Shown here in pieces: positions 7,375 to 14,839 of a DNA stretch of 64,000 nt. Source of the stretch: Oscillospiraceae bacterium (GTDB lineage Bacteria > Bacillota > Clostridia > Oscillospirales > Ruminococcaceae). How positions within the stretch are numbered: the stretch's first letter is position 1; every line of letters begins with the position of its first letter. The DNA lies in the NCBI GenBank assembly GCA_017435565.1, contig JAFSEU010000022.1, forward strand, positions 1 through 64,000. Direction: 5' to 3'. The position numbers and the translations under genes are program-made. Under the pieces are notes generated by a model. That model was not told the origin of the DNA. It worked only from the letters and a program-made list of their open reading frames with translations, and searched no databases.

Positions 7375-8049
7375 ATGGTTAATATCGGAAATGAATGGGA
7401 CGCGCTGTTAAAAGACCAGTTTGAAAGTGAATATTATTTAAAACTGCGCAGAATTCTTATAAACGAATATAAAACGCATACGGTTTATCCCGATATGTAT
7501 GACATCTTCAATGCGCTCAAATACACCTCATATTCCGACGTGCGTGTTGTAATCATCGGTCAGGACCCTTACCACGAGCCGAATCAGGCTCACGGGCTTT
7601 GCTTCTCCGTAAGGCAGGGAAACCCTGCGCCGCCTTCGCTTGTGAATATATATAAAGAAATCAGAAGCGATTTGGGAATTGATAATACGGGCGTTACCGA
7701 ACTGACAAAATGGGCACAAAGCGGAGTTTTGCTGCTTAACACGGTTTTAACCGTGCGAAAAGGCTGCGCTAACAGCCACAAGGGTATCGGCTGGGAGCTT
7801 CTTACCGACAGAATAATTGAGCTTCTCAATCAGCGAAAAGAACCCATTGTCTTTATGCTCTGGGGCGCAAACGCAAGAGCAAAAGCCAAGCTTGTTACAA
7901 ACAGTCATCATCTTGTTCTTTCTTGTGCTCATCCCTCGCCGCTTTCGGCATACAACGGCTTTTTCGGCTGCAGACATTTTTCTAAAGCCAACGAATTTTT
8001 GCGCAAAAACGGATTGAGCGAAGTTGAGTGGAATCTGAGAAATACATAA
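7375..8049 (+). CDS. ung: Uracil-DNA glycosylase, family 1
   Basis: 224 residues from the ATG at 7375, supported by AGAGGAAA upstream. The water-activating motif GQDPYH holds the catalytic Asp64, and HPSPLS with His186 forms the second active-site loop; LLLNTVLTVR and the FMLWGANA strand are also typical. The enzyme removes uracil from DNA to start base-excision repair in the cytosol. It lies divergent from tadA and is followed by a strong terminator, so it appears monocistronic. Confidence 0.97.
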   Translation: MVNIGNEWDALLKDQFESEYYLKLRRILINEYKTHTVYPDMYDIFNALKYTSYSDVRVVIIGQDPYHEPNQAHGLCFSVRQGNPAPPSLVNIYKEIRSDLGIDNTGVTELTKWAQSGVLLLNTVLTVRKGCANSHKGIGWELLTDRIIELLNQRKEPIVFMLWGANARAKAKLVTNSHHLVLSCAHPSPLSAYNGFFGCRHFSKANEFLRKNGLSEVEWNLRNT

Positions 8050-8065
8050 AATAATTTATTAAGTC

Positions 8066-8103
8066 TGCCGCATTCTCAAATTGCGAGAATGCGGCATTTT
8101 TAT
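8066..8103 (+). terminator. Intrinsic terminator after ung
   Basis: 12-bp perfect GC-rich stem (8066-8077 with 8085-8096) and TTTTTAT tail. Confidence 0.92.
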
Positions 8104-8112
8104 CGCAAAAAA

Positions 8113-8147
8113 TGTAAACGATTTTATACAAAATGTAAACGTTTTAT
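8113..8147. promoter_or_regulatory. Two cre-like operator boxes upstream of the GH5 gene
   Basis: TGTAAACGATTTTA (8113-8126) matches the CcpA/LacI-type consensus TGWAANCGNTNWCA at 13 of 14 positions; TGTAAACGTTTTAT (8134-8147) matches at 12. Their starts are 21 bp apart, so they lie on the same face of the helix, 35-70 bp before the -35 box. Binding by CcpA or another LacI-family protein is inference. Confidence 0.55.
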
Positions 8148-8180
8148 AATTAATTTTTTGTAAAATACACCGAAAAATCG

Positions 8181-8209
8181 TTGACGAAAAACCGCACAAA
8201 TGTTACAAT
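8181..8209 (+). promoter_or_regulatory. Promoter of the GH5-dockerin gene
   Basis: TTGACG (8181-8186), 17-bp spacer, TACAAT (8204-8209). Transcription would start near 8216, giving a leader of about 43 bases with GAGGAGG before the ATG. Confidence 0.8.
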
Positions 8210-8258
8210 CAAGTAGCTTAATATAAGTTCGTATAATATAAATTTTGAGGAGGAAATT

Positions 8259-9998
8259 ATGCTTAAACAAAAGCTGAAAAAACTCATAGCACTTTCGGGT
8301 GCGTTTGTAATCGGCGCAATGTCGCTGTTTACAAGTATGCCTGCCGCCGCAGGCGAGGTTGTGGGAACGGACATTAACAACTGCGATTATGTTTATACCG
8401 TTAACCAATCAATTCAGACATCAAGCAACGGGGATGAATATATTCTTTCAATCTCCGATATTCCTGCAAGCGCTTCAATTGAAGAAATACTCGTTCAGGT
8501 ATCGGGCGGAAGTCAGACGCAGGTTGCAATCGGTTTTTCCGTTGATGAGTCGGTCGGACTTGAAGACAACTGGTATAAAGATTCCGTAACTTCATACACA
8601 AGCAGCTTTACTGCGTCATATAACGTTTCGGATATCAGTGCAAATTATGACCACACTTCAAGCGCCCTTTATGTACAATACTGGTGGGGCACAAATTCAA
8701 CAATTACAATCGAAAAGGTAGGCGTCAATGTTGAAGGCGGCAACTCGGGCGTTTCAGACTTCACATCAGTAAAAGGTGACGCAAATGCCGACGGTGCCCT
8801 CAATTGTGCCGATATATATCAGCTCAACTCATACATTCTCAGAAAAACCGATGCCTGCAACGAAGCTGCAGAGCTTAATTCCGATGACAAGTTTTCCTGC
8901 GTTGATACGCTGATTCTCAAAAGACTGGTTCTCGGCATTTACAATCCTTCATCGGGCAACGAGGATATCAGGGATATCACGGGCTTTGAGCTTATGGCTG
9001 ATATGAAAATCGGCTGGAACCTTGGCAATACACTCGATGCTCACGCAGATTACGGCGTTACATTGGGCGTTTCTCAGGCAGAAACCTACTGGGGCAACCC
9101 TGTAACCACAAAGGCTATGATAGACGCCATCAAGAATGCAGGCTTCAACACGGTACGTATTCCCACAACATATATGAACCACACGGGCAGCGCTCCCAAT
9201 TATACAATCGACGAAGCATGGCTCAACCGTGTTCAGGAAGTTGTTGATTATGTAATTGCAAACGATATGTACTGCATTATCAATATCCACCACGAAAACG
9301 ACTGGCTCAAGCCCAAATATGCAAACCAGAGCGAATGTGAAGCAAGACTTGAAAAGCTCTGGACCCAGATTGCAAACCGCTTCAAAGAATATGATGATCA
9401 TCTGATTTTTGAGGTTATGAACGAACCCAGACTTGTCGGAGATCCGACCGAATGGAACGGCGGTACATCCGAAGCACGTCAGGTTATCAACTCCTACAAC
9501 CAGGTTTGTGTTGATACAATCCGTGCAACAGGTGGAAACAACGCTGAGCGCTGGCTTATGGTTCCCACATATGCCGCTTCAACGGTCAGCTCAGTTCTCA
9601 ACGAGTTTGTACTCCCCAGCGACCCTGCAGACAAGATTATGGTTTCTATCCATGCATATACACCTTATGACTTTGCGCTCAACACCACAGGAACATCAAG
9701 CTTTACTGATTATTACAGCATCGATTCTCTCTTCCAGACACTCAACTCAAAGTTCATTTCTCAAGGTGTTCCCGTAGTTATCGGTGAATTCGGCGCAGTT
9801 AACAAGAATAACGATTCACAACGTGAAACATGGGCTGCATATTACATAAGCAAGGCTTCAAGCTACGGCATCCCCTGCGTTTGGTGGGACAACGGACTTG
9901 TTTCGGGCGAAGGTGAATTGTTCGGGCTTCTCAACAGGTCGACCTGCCAGATGTATTATTCCGGCATTGTCAACGCAATGATGGGTGCTCTCAACTGA
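8259..9998 (+). CDS. Secreted GH5 endoglucanase with internal type I dockerin and N-terminal beta-rich module
   Basis: 579 residues. A signal peptide occupies about 1-32 (basic start, hydrophobic core, AAAG). Residues 33-165 form a Ser/Thr-rich beta-strand module, perhaps carbohydrate-binding but not assignable here. Residues 173-228 are a type I dockerin: first calcium loop GDANADGALNCAD, second loop LNSDDKFSCVD followed by the LKRLVLGIY helix. Residues 240-575 are a GH5 catalytic domain close to subfamily 4 (GWNLGNTLDA, NTVRIP, NIHHEND); the acid/base is Glu389 in VMNEP and the nucleophile Glu510 in VIGEFGA. It would cleave beta-1,4-glucan or mixed beta-glucan outside the cell while bound to a cohesin scaffold. 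The dockerin lies between the two other modules rather than at an end. Own promoter, strong GAGGAGG ribosome site, own terminator. Confidence 0.93.
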   Translation: MLKQKLKKLIALSGAFVIGAMSLFTSMPAAAGEVVGTDINNCDYVYTVNQSIQTSSNGDEYILSISDIPASASIEEILVQVSGGSQTQVAIGFSVDESVGLEDNWYKDSVTSYTSSFTASYNVSDISANYDHTSSALYVQYWWGTNSTITIEKVGVNVEGGNSGVSDFTSVKGDANADGALNCADIYQLNSYILRKTDACNEAAELNSDDKFSCVDTLILKRLVLGIYNPSSGNEDIRDITGFELMADMKIGWNLGNTLDAHADYGVTLGVSQAETYWGNPVTTKAMIDAIKNAGFNTVRIPTTYMNHTGSAPNYTIDEAWLNRVQEVVDYVIANDMYCIINIHHENDWLKPKYANQSECEARLEKLWTQIANRFKEYDDHLIFEVMNEPRLVGDPTEWNGGTSEARQVINSYNQVCVDTIRATGGNNAERWLMVPTYAASTVSSVLNEFVLPSDPADKIMVSIHAYTPYDFALNTTGTSSFTDYYSIDSLFQTLNSKFISQGVPVVIGEFGAVNKNNDSQRETWAAYYISKASSYGIPCVWWDNGLVSGEGELFGLLNRSTCQMYYSGIVNAMMGALN

Positions 9999-10038
9999 GA
10001 AATTGTATAATTTATTTATTTAATGTTACGATTTTGGA

Positions 10039-10071
10039 AGACGTGTTTTCATCGGAAAACACGTCTTTTTT
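10039..10071 (+). terminator. Intrinsic terminator after the GH5 gene
   Basis: 12-bp perfect stem (10039-10050 with 10055-10066), 4-base loop, run of five T. Confidence 0.92.
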
Positions 10072-10146
10072 GTTGTGAAAACTGCATAAAAACCAATTTC
10101 CATTTCGTCAAAAACGCTGATTTATACAAAAAAAGTATATAAAAAC

Positions 10147-10175
10147 TTGACAATTTAAATTTTTCAGAGTATGAT
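10147..10175 (+). promoter_or_regulatory. Near-consensus promoter for the leader RNA/zinc-ribbon gene
   Basis: TTGACA (10147-10152), 17-bp spacer, TATGAT (10170-10175): one of the best promoters in the window. Start of transcription is expected at about 10182. Confidence 0.85.
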
Positions 10176-10181
10176 TGCATT

Positions 10182-10312
10182 GTGGGGTAGGTTGTGCCTT
10201 TCCCAAAAGTAAATGACCAAGTAGCTTAACTTTCAAGAGCGTTGTTTTATCAAAGGTGTCGGTGCGAATCCGTCCTCAGGTCTAAAATTTTATTCATAGT
10301 GAGGGTAAATCT
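10182..10312 (+). ncRNA. Candidate structured, partly tRNA-like leader RNA (possibly raiA-motif class)
   Basis: About 130 bases between the strong promoter and the zinc-ribbon gene can fold. A first hairpin pairs GGGGTAGG with CCTTTCCC near 10183-10205. A second domain (10215-10282) resembles a tRNA: GACC (10215-10218) pairs with GGTC (10279-10282), GCTT (10224-10227) with GAGC (10237-10240) like a D-arm, and CGG (10260-10262) with CCG (10270-10272) around the loop TGCGAAT like a T-arm. The anticodon-arm equivalent is only a 3-bp stem, and no CCA end fits, so it is not a normal tRNA. Size, setting and the conserved-looking single-stranded stretches recall the raiA-motif RNAs of Firmicutes; that class name comes from memory and is uncertain. 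It may act as a cis leader or a free RNA. Confidence 0.55.
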
Positions 10313-10588
10313 ATGTACGAAGACAAGACATTAGTTTGCAAGGAGTGCGGAAACGAATTCGTATTCACAGCCGGCGAACAGGAATTCTATGCTGAAAAAG
10401 GTTTTGAAAATGAACCTCAGAGATGCAAGGCTTGCAGAGACGCAAGAAAGAATTCTTCAAGAGCTGACAGAGAAATGTTTGTTGCAACTTGTGCTGCCTG
10501 CGGCGGAGAGGCTAAGATTCCTTTCAGACCGAGAGAAGACAGACCTGTATACTGCAGCGATTGCTTTGCAAAGAAGAACGCTGAATAA
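10313..10588 (+). CDS. Zinc-ribbon protein with two CxxC pairs of domains (zf-trcl and CxxC-x17-CxxC type)
   Basis: 91 residues, no membrane segment. The first zinc ribbon uses CKEC (9-12) and CKAC (about 38-41), with the GEQEFYAEKGFENEP stretch typical of the small 'probable zinc-ribbon' family. The second uses CAAC and CSDC with a 17-residue gap that includes IPFRPREDRPVYC, matching the CxxC-x17-CxxC family. Biochemical function is unknown; RNA or DNA binding is plausible for zinc ribbons. Start is supported by GAGGGT. The gene is transcribed from a near-consensus promoter through a structured leader and ends in a terminator, so strong regulated expression is likely. Confidence 0.85.
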   Translation: MYEDKTLVCKECGNEFVFTAGEQEFYAEKGFENEPQRCKACRDARKNSSRADREMFVATCAACGGEAKIPFRPREDRPVYCSDCFAKKNAE

Positions 10589-10600
10589 GGTTCAAAAAAG

Positions 10601-10630
10601 CGCAGCCCTATAAGCGGCTGCGTTTTCTTT
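10601..10630 (+). terminator. Intrinsic terminator after the zinc-ribbon gene
   Basis: CGCAGCC (10601-10607) pairs with GGCTGCG (10616-10622), followed by TTTTCTTT. Confidence 0.85.
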
Positions 10631-10655
10631 ATAATAACAAAAGGAGTAAATTGAA

Positions 10656-10856
10656 ATGTTTGTTACAAAAGATTCTATTATAGGCGATATTCTCGATGCT
10701 GATTTCGACACAGCACCCTTCTTCCTTGAAATGGGTATGCACTGCCTCGGCTGCCCCGCTTCGAGAGGCGAAACTATTGAAGAGGCCTGCGCTGTTCACG
10801 GCGTTGACGTAAACGTGCTTATCGAAAAGCTCAACAACTATTTCAACGCGAAATAA
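10656..10856 (+). CDS. DUF1858 / hybrid-cluster-associated disulfide domain protein
   Basis: 66 residues. It matches the small DUF1858-type domain: a helical start (IGDILDAD), then FFLEMGMHCLGCPAS with the paired cysteines, then ETIEEACAVHGVDVNVLIEKLN. The two cysteines three residues apart could form a redox disulfide or bind metal; the domain is often found with hybrid-cluster proteins or other anaerobic redox enzymes, but its role is unproven. Good ribosome site (AAAGGAG). The stop overlaps the ATG of the next gene by one base (TAATG), so it is probably co-translated with the TrmK-Nif3 fusion. Confidence 0.88.
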   Translation: MFVTKDSIIGDILDADFDTAPFFLEMGMHCLGCPASRGETIEEACAVHGVDVNVLIEKLNNYFNAK

Positions 10857-12313
10857 TGCTCTCAAAAAGGCTGAAATTATGTGCGGAATTTGTAAAAGGT
10901 GATTTCGCCTGTGACATCGGCACGGACCACGCTCTTTTGCCCCTTTATCTTATAGAGTCGGGGATATGCAAAAGGGCACTTGCCTGTGATATTGCCGACG
11001 GTCCGCTTGAAGCGGCGAAGAAAAACATTGCACAGGCCAATCTCTCCGATGTTATTCAGACGCTGAAATCAAACGGCGTTGACACCGTTTCGTCCGAAGG
11101 CATAACCGATGTGATTATTGCAGGAATGGGCGGAGAAACGATTGTTGATATCCTTTCATCACCCAAAGCACATTGGCTGAAAAGCGACGTAAATATTATA
11201 TTACAGCCGCAAAGCAAAGCAGATGTGCTACGCCGTTGGCTATGTGAAAACGGATTTGAAACAATGCGTGAAAATGCTGTTTGTGAGGGCAAGTTCAATT
11301 ATGCGGTGATCTGCGTTCGCTATTGCGGCATATCGACCCCGTTGTCTGAAACTGCCGCCATTATAGGCAAGCTTGACCTTTCACTTGCAAATGAAAGGAA
11401 ATACGCCCAATTTCAAGTTGAAAGGTTTAATAATGCCGCAAAAGGGCTTTACGAATCGGGGAACGCACAAAAAGCTGACATTTTCACCAAAATTTCGCAA
11501 AAATTATTGCACAAATTGGATAGAAAAAAGATGACAATTTCAGAAATATATGATATAATAAATCTGCTTGCTCCGTTTAGTTCTCAGGAAAGCTATGACA
11601 ACTCAGGCCTTATAGTCGGCTCAATGACAAGCGAGGTTTCAAAAATTCTGCTCACGCTTGATATCACCGCCGAAATGGTCAGGGAGGCAAGCGAATGCGG
11701 AGCACAGCTTATTGTTTCGCACCATCCCGTGATTTTTTCTCCCATAAAGCAGCTTTGTGCCGAAAGCGTGCCCTATATGCTTGCAAATAACGGCATCGGC
11801 GCAATATGCGCACACACAAGCCTTGATATGGCACAAGGCGGCGTAAACGATGTGCTTTTTGATATGATAAAGCAGCCGCTGAGGGTCGCTTCCAGGGGTG
11901 AGATTTTTGAGAAAATCGCTGAAGGCACAGGCTACGGCAGCATCTGTGAGCTTGAGAACGCACTTGACGCCGACGACATTGCAAAAACGCTCAAAGACGT
12001 TTTCGGTTGCAGCGTTGTGCGCTATGTCAAGGGCACAAAGAAAATCAAAACCATTGCATATTGCTCGGGCAGCGGAGGCTCATTGCTTGAAACCGCAGTC
12101 AGAAAAGGCGTTGACGCGCTTATTACGGGCGATGTCAAGCACAGCGTATGGATTGAAGCAAAGAATTCAGGGGTTTCACTGTTTGACTGCGGACATTACC
12201 ATACAGAAAGAATTATTCTCCCCAAATTAAAACAGCTTATTACCAACAATACGACAGGTGTTGAAGTAATCATTTCAGAATATGACCAAGACCCTGTGAA
12301 GTATTGCTTCTGA
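10856..12313 (+). CDS. Fusion of tRNA (adenine22-N1)-methyltransferase TrmK and Nif3-family protein
   Basis: 485 residues with no break in frame. Residues 1-215 are TrmK (DUF633): SAM-binding DIGTDHALLP, ACDIADGPL and the diagnostic AGMGGETI. TrmK methylates N1 of A22 in tRNA. Residues 225-485 are a Nif3/YqfO-type protein: NSGLIVG, VSHHPVIF with two metal-binding histidines, CAHTSLD, ITGDVKH and the C-terminal GHYHTE. Nif3 proteins bind two metal ions; their cellular role is unsettled despite the old 'GTP cyclohydrolase I type 2' label. In Bacillus the counterparts are separate adjacent genes, so the fusion is notable. An internal ATG at the junction lacks a good ribosome site. RqcH follows 29 bases later. 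Confidence 0.92.
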   Translation: MLSKRLKLCAEFVKGDFACDIGTDHALLPLYLIESGICKRALACDIADGPLEAAKKNIAQANLSDVIQTLKSNGVDTVSSEGITDVIIAGMGGETIVDILSSPKAHWLKSDVNIILQPQSKADVLRRWLCENGFETMRENAVCEGKFNYAVICVRYCGISTPLSETAAIIGKLDLSLANERKYAQFQVERFNNAAKGLYESGNAQKADIFTKISQKLLHKLDRKKMTISEIYDIINLLAPFSSQESYDNSGLIVGSMTSEVSKILLTLDITAEMVREASECGAQLIVSHHPVIFSPIKQLCAESVPYMLANNGIGAICAHTSLDMAQGGVNDVLFDMIKQPLRVASRGEIFEKIAEGTGYGSICELENALDADDIAKTLKDVFGCSVVRYVKGTKKIKTIAYCSGSGGSLLETAVRKGVDALITGDVKHSVWIEAKNSGVSLFDCGHYHTERIILPKLKQLITNNTTGVEVIISEYDQDPVKYCF

Positions 12314-12342
12314 TATTCACAAACTCGAAAGGCAGGGTGCGA

Positions 12343-14088
12343 ATGGCACTTGACGGTGCATTTTTATATGCGGTAAAAAATGAGCTTGATATACTCATCG
12401 GCGCGAAATGCGATAAAATCTTTCAGCCGTCGAATGACGAAATCATAGTTATGCTGCGCACATTTTCGGGAACAAAACGGCTTTTGATTTCGGCAAATGC
12501 AAACAACGCAAGGGTTCACATAACACAGCAGCCGTCGGATAATCCGAAAACCCCGCCGATGTTCTGCATGCTGCTCAGAAAGCGCCTTTGCGGCGGAAAG
12601 CTTATTGATATTCGTCAAAGCGGGCTCGACAGAATTCTGTTTTTTGATTTCGAGTGCATAAATGAGCTTGGCGATATCGAAATTCTGACCCTTGCCGCTG
12701 AAATTATGGGCAGGCACTCAAACATTGTGCTTGTTGATTCCGGAAGCAAGGTCATTGACAGCATAAAACGCATCGGCACGGATAAATCCAGAGTAAGACT
12801 TGTTCTTCCGAATATTACCTACACAACACTTCCCGATGACGGTAAGATTTCCTTCGTTGAAAGCGATGCAGACACTGTTATCTGCCGCATCGCCGAGTGC
12901 AGAAGCTCTTGTCTTTCCAAATCGATTATAGCGGCATTGCAGGGCGTTTCGCCCATTCTTGCAAGGGAATGGTCGTATGCAGCAAGCTCAGGCGACAAGC
13001 CTTTTTGCGATTTGTCAGATTCTGAAATAAATCGTCTGAAAACCGCAATTTCGCAGACAAGGAACGCTCTTGTCGAAAAAAAGTGTGATTTCACCATAGT
13101 TTATGACCAAAGCGGGAATCTTAAGGATTTTTCGTTTATAAAAATATATCAGTACGGCACTCTTATGCAGACGCAGACACACTCTTGCGCCTGCCAGACT
13201 CTGGAACACTTCTATTCCGAGCGTGACGCCTCTCTTCGTTTAAGGCAAAGAGCCGATGACCTTTTCAAGCTGCTGTCATCGGCGCAGGAAAGGCTTTTGC
13301 GTAAAATAGCGCTTCAGAAGGAAGAACTGCTTGAGTGCAGCAGGAAGGATTACTTCAAGCTTTGCGGCGACCTTATATCCGCAAACCTTTATAAGCTAAG
13401 TAAAGGCGATACGGTTCTTGTGACCGAAAATTTCTATGATGAGAATATGGCGGTTGTTGAAATTCCTTTGGATTCAACTCTTACGCCTTCTCAGAATGCA
13501 CAGAAATATTACAACGAATACCGAAAAAAGAGCACAGCACAGATAAAGCTGACACAGCAAATCGAGCTTGCATCCGATGAGCTTGCATATATCGAAAGCG
13601 TGTCCGACTCGCTTACAAGGGCGCAGACTGAAGACGATGTTATGCTTTTAAGGCAGGAGCTTATCTCGTCGGGATACCTCAAAGCACGCAAAGCTAAGGG
13701 CATCAAGCCTCGCGAAACGCCTCCGTACTGCTTTCACTCTTCCGACGGTTTTGAAATTCTTGTCGGGAGAAACAACGTTCAGAACGATAAGCTGACCTTC
13801 AAAATCGCTCAGAAAAGCGATGTGTGGCTGCACACAAAGGATATTCCTGGGTCGCACGTCATTATAATAACAAATGGCTTTGAGGCATCGGAAACTGCAA
13901 TTCTTGAAGCTGCCGTAATTGCCGCAAGGCACAGCAAGGCAAACGGCTCGAACCAGGTGCCCGTTGACTGGTGCTTGGTAAAATATGTGAAAAAGCCAAA
14001 CGGCGCAAAACCCGGAAAGGTAATTTTCACGCACAATAAAACGGTTTTTGTCGACAGTCTTGAAAAGATTGGCGATGAAGATATATAA
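12343..14088 (+). CDS. rqcH: RqcH (NFACT-family) ribosome quality-control protein
   Basis: 581 residues from the ATG at 12343, preceded by AAAGGCAGGG. The N-terminal NFACT-N domain begins MALDGAFLYAVKNEL; a coiled-coil middle region follows (about 290-430, including SAQERLLRKIALQKEEL). The C-terminal NFACT-R domain has VGRNNVQND..TFKIAQKSDVWLHTKDIPGSHVII and VKYVKKPNGAKPG. In Bacillus, RqcH binds stalled 50S subunits and recruits tRNA-Ala to add C-terminal alanine tails that mark nascent chains for degradation. Older annotations call this fibronectin-binding protein. Position next to a tRNA-modifying enzyme fits a translation-quality role. Confidence 0.95.
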   Translation: MALDGAFLYAVKNELDILIGAKCDKIFQPSNDEIIVMLRTFSGTKRLLISANANNARVHITQQPSDNPKTPPMFCMLLRKRLCGGKLIDIRQSGLDRILFFDFECINELGDIEILTLAAEIMGRHSNIVLVDSGSKVIDSIKRIGTDKSRVRLVLPNITYTTLPDDGKISFVESDADTVICRIAECRSSCLSKSIIAALQGVSPILAREWSYAASSGDKPFCDLSDSEINRLKTAISQTRNALVEKKCDFTIVYDQSGNLKDFSFIKIYQYGTLMQTQTHSCACQTLEHFYSERDASLRLRQRADDLFKLLSSAQERLLRKIALQKEELLECSRKDYFKLCGDLISANLYKLSKGDTVLVTENFYDENMAVVEIPLDSTLTPSQNAQKYYNEYRKKSTAQIKLTQQIELASDELAYIESVSDSLTRAQTEDDVMLLRQELISSGYLKARKAKGIKPRETPPYCFHSSDGFEILVGRNNVQNDKLTFKIAQKSDVWLHTKDIPGSHVIIITNGFEASETAILEAAVIAARHSKANGSNQVPVDWCLVKYVKKPNGAKPGKVIFTHNKTVFVDSLEKIGDEDI

Positions 14089-14113
14089 TCACAATTTATT
14101 AAAGGAGAAAATT

Positions 14114-14746
14114 ATGATTTGTAATCAATGCGGAATCGAAATGGGCGATGCTTCATATTGCCCCAACTGCGGCAGTACCGCACCTGCACAGCCCCAAGGC
14201 GGTAACAACAAGGTCGCTATTATAGCAGTTGCAGCAGTGGCTGTTGTTGCAATAATTGCAATCGTAGCACTTGTTATTCCCAACCTCGGCGGCGGCAAGA
14301 GCAACGCAAAAAAACTTCTTGAAACCTACACCGATGCAATTGTTGAAGAGGATGCCGAGCTTTATCTCAGCATTTATCCCGAATGCTATATTGACTATCT
14401 TGAGGACGAAATAGTAGACTGGTATGGATACGACGATGCTGAAGAATACGCAGAAGAGCATATCGGTGATTATCTTGAAGAGCTTGAAGACGGATACGGC
14501 AGAGACCTGAAGTTCTCATTCAAGATTGTTGAGTGTGAAAAGGTTGACGAGGACGATCTCGAAGACTATGAAGAAGAAATGGAAGAACTTTTCGGCGACA
14601 GCGATAAAATCGACGCAGCTTATGAGGTTGAATTTGAATACACAATCGAAGGCGACGACGATGACGATGAAGATGACGGCGAAATGGTTATCGTTAAAAT
14701 TGACGGCGAGTGGTATATCCACACTCTCGACCTTGAATTTCTTTAA
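14114..14746 (+). CDS. Zinc-ribbon single-pass membrane protein with very acidic extracellular domain
   Basis: 210 residues from the ATG at 14114 with AAAGGAG upstream. A short N-terminal zinc ribbon (CNQC and CPNC), a Gln/Pro-rich linker, one membrane helix (about 33-55, VAIIAVAAVAVVAIIAIVAL), then an outer domain with repeated Asp/Glu runs, including a stretch of eight or more acidic residues near 180-192. The domain begins AKKLLETYTDAIVEEDAELY, resembling the small NTF2-like or DUF4878-type domains of such proteins, and ends VIVKIDGEWYIHTLDL. Function unknown. A paralogue follows immediately, so this is a local duplication. It lies 25 bases after rqcH and may be co-transcribed. Confidence 0.75.
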   Translation: MICNQCGIEMGDASYCPNCGSTAPAQPQGGNNKVAIIAVAAVAVVAIIAIVALVIPNLGGGKSNAKKLLETYTDAIVEEDAELYLSIYPECYIDYLEDEIVDWYGYDDAEEYAEEHIGDYLEELEDGYGRDLKFSFKIVECEKVDEDDLEDYEEEMEELFGDSDKIDAAYEVEFEYTIEGDDDDDEDDGEMVIVKIDGEWYIHTLDLEFL

Positions 14747-14839
14747 TATCTGATTGTTTCCGGCTTTAAAAATCCGGTTACATATAAAAGGGAGCACTCC
14801 TCCCAAAAACAATATTTATAATTAAAGGAGAAATTTACT

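Noticed and set aside
10215-10282. Possible tRNA gene
   Set aside because: D- and T-arm analogues exist, but the acceptor stem is only 4 bp, the anticodon arm has a 3-bp stem with a 6-base loop, and no proper 3' end fits. Treated as a tRNA-like structured RNA instead.
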